From: Bradyrhizobium icense
GTDB lineage: Bacteria > Pseudomonadota > Alphaproteobacteria > Rhizobiales > Xanthobacteraceae
Assembly: GCF_001693385.1 (NCBI RefSeq)
Contig: NZ_CP016428.1
Span: forward strand, 7,361,001-7,425,000
Length of the DNA: 64,000 nt
Direction of reading: 5' to 3'
The position numbers and the translations under genes were made by a program. Positions 61,462 through 64,000 of the stretch are shown one piece after another. Numbering within the stretch: position 1 is the first letter of the stretch; each line of letters starts with the position of its first letter. Below the pieces are notes generated by a model. That model was not told the origin of the DNA. It was given only the letters and a program-made list of their open reading frames with translations, and did not search any database.

Positions 61462-62775
61462 ATGAACCTTCACCACCTCCTCAACGCCCGCCTTGCGGCC
61501 GGCAAGCCGGTTCGCGTCGCGCTGATCGGCGCCGGCAAATTCGGCTCGATGTTCTTGTCGCAGGTGCCGCATACGCCGGGACTCGAAGTGCCCGTCATCA
61601 TCGACATCGATCGCGATCGCGCCCGCGACGCGTGTCGCACCGTCGGCTGGGATCAGGCGCGGATCGCGCAGACAACTTTCACCGATGACGGCGCACGCGC
61701 GATCGGAGGCAGTGCTGTTGACGTCGTGGTGGAAGCCACCGGCAATCCCGCCGTCGGCATCCGTCATGCCCGCGCGGCCATTGCCGCGGGCAAGCATGTC
61801 GTGATGGTCAATGTCGAGGCCGACGTGCTGGCTGGCCCGCTATTGGCACAGGAAGCGCGCAAGGCCGGCGTGGTCTATTCGCTGGCCTATGGTGACCAGC
61901 CGGCGTTGACCGCCGAGATGGTGGACTGGGCGCGCGCGACAGGCTTTCGCGTCGTCGCTGCCGGCAAGGGCACCAAATATCTTCCCGCCTATCACGACGT
62001 GACACCGGACGGCGTCTGGCAGCATTACGGGCTGACGGCGGGCGAAGCACAATCGGCCGGCATGAATCCGCAGATGTTCAACTCGTTTCTGGACGGCACG
62101 AAATCCGCGATCGAAATGGCGGCGATCGCCAACGCGACCGGACTGGATGTGCCGTCGGATGGTCTGCTGTTTCCGCCCTGCGGCGTGGACGATCTGCCGC
62201 ATGTGATGCGGCCGCGCGAGGCGGGCGGCGTGCTGGAGAAGGCTGGCCTTGCGGAAGTCGTGTCTTCGCTGGAGCGCGACGGTCGTCCTGTATTCAGGGA
62301 TCTGCGCTGGGGCGTCTATGTCGTGCTGGAAGCTCCGAACGATTATGCTGCCGATTGCTTCAGGCAATATGGGCTGAAGACCGACGCATCGGGACGATAT
62401 GCGGCGATGTACAAGCCGTATCATCTGATCGGGCTTGAGCTCAATATCTCCATCCTCTCGGCCGCGCTGCGCAACGAGCCGACCGGTCAGCCGCATGATT
62501 TCCGCGGCGACGTCGCGGCGGTAGCAAAACGCAATCTGCGCGCCGGCGAAATGCTCGACGGCGAAGGCGGCTATACGGTATGGGGCAAATTGATGCCGGC
62601 ATCGAAGAGTCTCGCCGCCGGCGCGCTGCCGATCGGGCTTGCCCATCGCGTCAAGCTGAAGAACGACGTCGCCCACGGCGCGGTGGTGCGCTGGAATGAT
62701 GTCGAAGTCGACGAAGGCAGTGACACCATCAAGACGCGCAGGGCGATGGAAGCGGCATTCTCCACGAGACGATGA
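61462..62775 (+). CDS. NAD(P)-dependent oxidoreductase with SAF domain (homoserine-dehydrogenase-like fold)
   Basis: A 437-residue enzyme. Rossmann motif VALIGAGKFGSMFLSQV near 20-36, VVVEATGNPAVGIRHARAAIAAGKHVVMVN split over 93-120, and a C-terminal SAF-like domain (AVAKRNLRAGEMLDGEGGYTVWGKLMPAS split). This combination is seen in bacterial proteins annotated as homoserine dehydrogenase-like or SAF-domain oxidoreductases in sugar-acid pathways. The lysine of homoserine dehydrogenase is not obvious, so substrate is unknown. It follows the PhyH gene after repeat E and precedes a TRAP binding protein by about 440 bases; a shared catabolic pathway under GntR control is inferred. Confidence 0.78.
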   Translation: MNLHHLLNARLAAGKPVRVALIGAGKFGSMFLSQVPHTPGLEVPVIIDIDRDRARDACRTVGWDQARIAQTTFTDDGARAIGGSAVDVVVEATGNPAVGIRHARAAIAAGKHVVMVNVEADVLAGPLLAQEARKAGVVYSLAYGDQPALTAEMVDWARATGFRVVAAGKGTKYLPAYHDVTPDGVWQHYGLTAGEAQSAGMNPQMFNSFLDGTKSAIEMAAIANATGLDVPSDGLLFPPCGVDDLPHVMRPREAGGVLEKAGLAEVVSSLERDGRPVFRDLRWGVYVVLEAPNDYAADCFRQYGLKTDASGRYAAMYKPYHLIGLELNISILSAALRNEPTGQPHDFRGDVAAVAKRNLRAGEMLDGEGGYTVWGKLMPASKSLAAGALPIGLAHRVKLKNDVAHGAVVRWNDVEVDEGSDTIKTRRAMEAAFSTRR

Positions 62776-63214
62776 CCGCGCGGCGCGTGCGGAAACGCGC
62801 TACAGCCGGTAATTCCACTGCCCTGCGCATGCACGTTCAGGTCAAGTGACGGACGCTGTCATAGGCGCTTGTGCGGCGGAATTACCGCACTGCGGCATGT
62901 CCGATTAACCAGTCGCGTCTCCACCATCGCCGCCATTTTAACCTTCGTCGGGTGAAGGCGACTAAGCCGCCCGATATTCAGGCAGCTCTTCGCACCTGCG
63001 GCGAAACGAGAACGCTTGATTATCAATCACCAATTCGCCATCCTGCCTGCAGGTCCATAAAGCCGGGAAATTGATTGCATCGAAAAACCAAGAGCCTTGG
63101 TTTCAGGGCCCACATTCCTAAACAACAGTCCGGCACCGCCCATCGGAAAACCAGAGAAGACGACATGAGATCGTTGTCCCTTGGTCGGTCTCGACGATAA
63201 CAGAGGGAGACAAA
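62776..63214. other. Intergenic region upstream of the second TRAP binding protein
   Basis: A 439-base gap with no supported gene. It contains the GGGAG ribosome site of the next gene at its right edge and AT-rich stretches around 63015-63050. No repeat copy of families A-E was seen. It should hold the promoter of the TRAP gene and may include part of its regulation. Confidence 0.45.
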
Positions 63215-64000
63215 ATGAAACGTCGTGATTTCTTGAAGGTGGGCGGCGCAGGTCTTGCCGCGAGTGCGGTTGCCGCGCCAGCAATTGCGCAATCGAACCC
63301 GGAGATAAAGTGGCGTTACACGGCAAGCTGGCCGAAGGCACTCGATACGCTGTATGGCGGCTGCGAATATTTTGCCAAGCGCGTTGCCGAAATCACCGAC
63401 AACAAATTCCAGATTCAGCCATTCGCCGCCGGTGAAATCGTCCCGGGCCTGCAGGTGCTGGACGCCGTTTCGAACGGTACCGTCGAGATGGGCAACACAG
63501 CGCTCTATTATTATTGGGGCAAGAATCCTGCGTTCACCTTCGGCACGTCGCTGCCGTTCGGCCTCAACACGCGCTCGCATATTTCCTGGCTGCGTTTCGG
63601 CGGCGGCATGGACATGCTCAACGATCTCTTGAAGGAGTATGGCTGCGTCGGCCAGCCGACCGGCTCTACCGGCGCCCAGATGGGCGGCTGGTTCCGGAAA
63701 GAGATCAAGTCGATGGACGACTTCCGCGGCCTCAAATTCCGCGTCGGCGGTTTCGCAGGTACCATCATCGCCAAGGTCGGCGGCGTGCCGCAGCAGATCG
63801 CGGGCGGCGACATCTATCCGGCGCTGGAGAAGGGCACCATCGACGCGGCGGAATGGGTCGGCCCCTACGACGACGAGAAACTCGGCTTCGTGAAGGTCGC
63901 GAAGTACTACTACTATCCGGGCTGGTGGGAAGGCACCGGCCAGGGCCACAACATCATGAACCTCGAGAAGTTCAACGCGCTGCCGAAGCATTACCAGGCT
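63215..64000 (+). CDS. TRAP transporter substrate-binding protein (DctP family), 3' truncated
   Basis: A frame running off the window end; 262 residues visible of an expected ~360. ATG 63215 has GGGAGA upstream. The signal (KRRDFLKVGGAG ... AAPAIAQS) is a twin-arginine type. Mature part: KWRYTASWPKALDTLYGGC, PFAAGEIVPGLQVLDAV, GLKFRVGGFAGTIIA, GGDIYPALEKGTIDAAEW, GPYDDEKLGFVKVAKYYYYPG. It is a close paralogue of the receptor at 5485. Membrane subunits could follow beyond 64000. Linked in order to the PhyH/oxidoreductase genes, suggesting uptake of their substrate. Confidence 0.92.
   Translation, partial: MKRRDFLKVGGAGLAASAVAAPAIAQSNPEIKWRYTASWPKALDTLYGGCEYFAKRVAEITDNKFQIQPFAAGEIVPGLQVLDAVSNGTVEMGNTALYYYWGKNPAFTFGTSLPFGLNTRSHISWLRFGGGMDMLNDLLKEYGCVGQPTGSTGAQMGGWFRKEIKSMDDFRGLKFRVGGFAGTIIAKVGGVPQQIAGGDIYPALEKGTIDAAEWVGPYDDEKLGFVKVAKYYYYPGWWEGTGQGHNIMNLEKFNALPKHYQA

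Overview
The window is high-GC, gene-dense alphaproteobacterial DNA, most likely from a Bradyrhizobium or close Nitrobacteraceae relative. This rests on gene content and style: DUF6496, DUF4167 and DUF3775 small proteins, an ECF41 sigma factor beside an AhpD-like gene, DctP-type TRAP binding proteins, and several families of long palindromic intergenic repeats. The organism assignment is inference. No rRNA, CRISPR array, integrase or transposase was seen. One tRNA is present, an initiator tRNA-Met.

Layout. (1) 1-2946: a membrane cytochrome b / ethylbenzene-dehydrogenase-like heme fusion (cut by the window edge) followed directly by a 2Fe-2S/FAD/NAD reductase. (2) 2943-9695: a minus-strand operon of primary-amine oxidase, TRAP binding protein, gamma-glutamyltransferase and rubredoxin-MBL protein, with a divergent FeaR-like AraC regulator; it looks like an amine-utilisation unit. 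(3) 9792-36237: a large exopolysaccharide locus. The minus-strand arm makes precursors and starts the glycan (sugar transferase, ManC, FkbM methyltransferase, Ugd, UDP-glucuronate epimerase). The plus-strand arm has a metallophosphatase, outer-membrane export protein, beta-barrel, BY-kinase co-polymerase, polymerase-like protein, glycosyltransferases, two acyltransferases and a flippase. Around them lie a GH10 lipoprotein, a WecG-type transferase, two GT4 enzymes, a small secreted protein, a methyltransferase, and a frameshifted RTX-type secreted glycosidase. The enzymes suggest a polymer with mannose and uronic acids carrying acyl groups.

(4) 36600-42751: universal stress protein, two small basic proteins, a TonB siderophore receptor with a PepSY membrane protein (iron uptake), and tRNA-fMet. 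(5) 43082-55414: a catabolic/detoxification stretch (GMC oxidoreductase, SDR, quinone oxidoreductase, DUF3775, two related MBL hydrolases of which one is frameshifted, FAH-family enzyme, GST, serine hydrolase, enoyl-CoA hydratase, Ogt, and a tandem pair of alpha/beta hydrolases). (6) 55431-58754: a membrane class III nucleotidyl cyclase, then a divergent AhpD-like / ECF41 sigma pair. (7) 58761-64000: methyltransferase, GntR regulator, PhyH dioxygenase, SAF-domain oxidoreductase and a second TRAP binding protein cut by the window edge.

Most unusual points: a candidate two-way ECF41 promoter sharing one -35 element; two single-base frameshifts in otherwise well-preserved genes; a tandem hydrolase pair whose first 44 bases are identical; five families of intergenic palindromic repeats; and an EPS locus that pairs a tyrosine-kinase co-polymerase with a PPP-type phosphatase and two glycan-cleaving enzymes.
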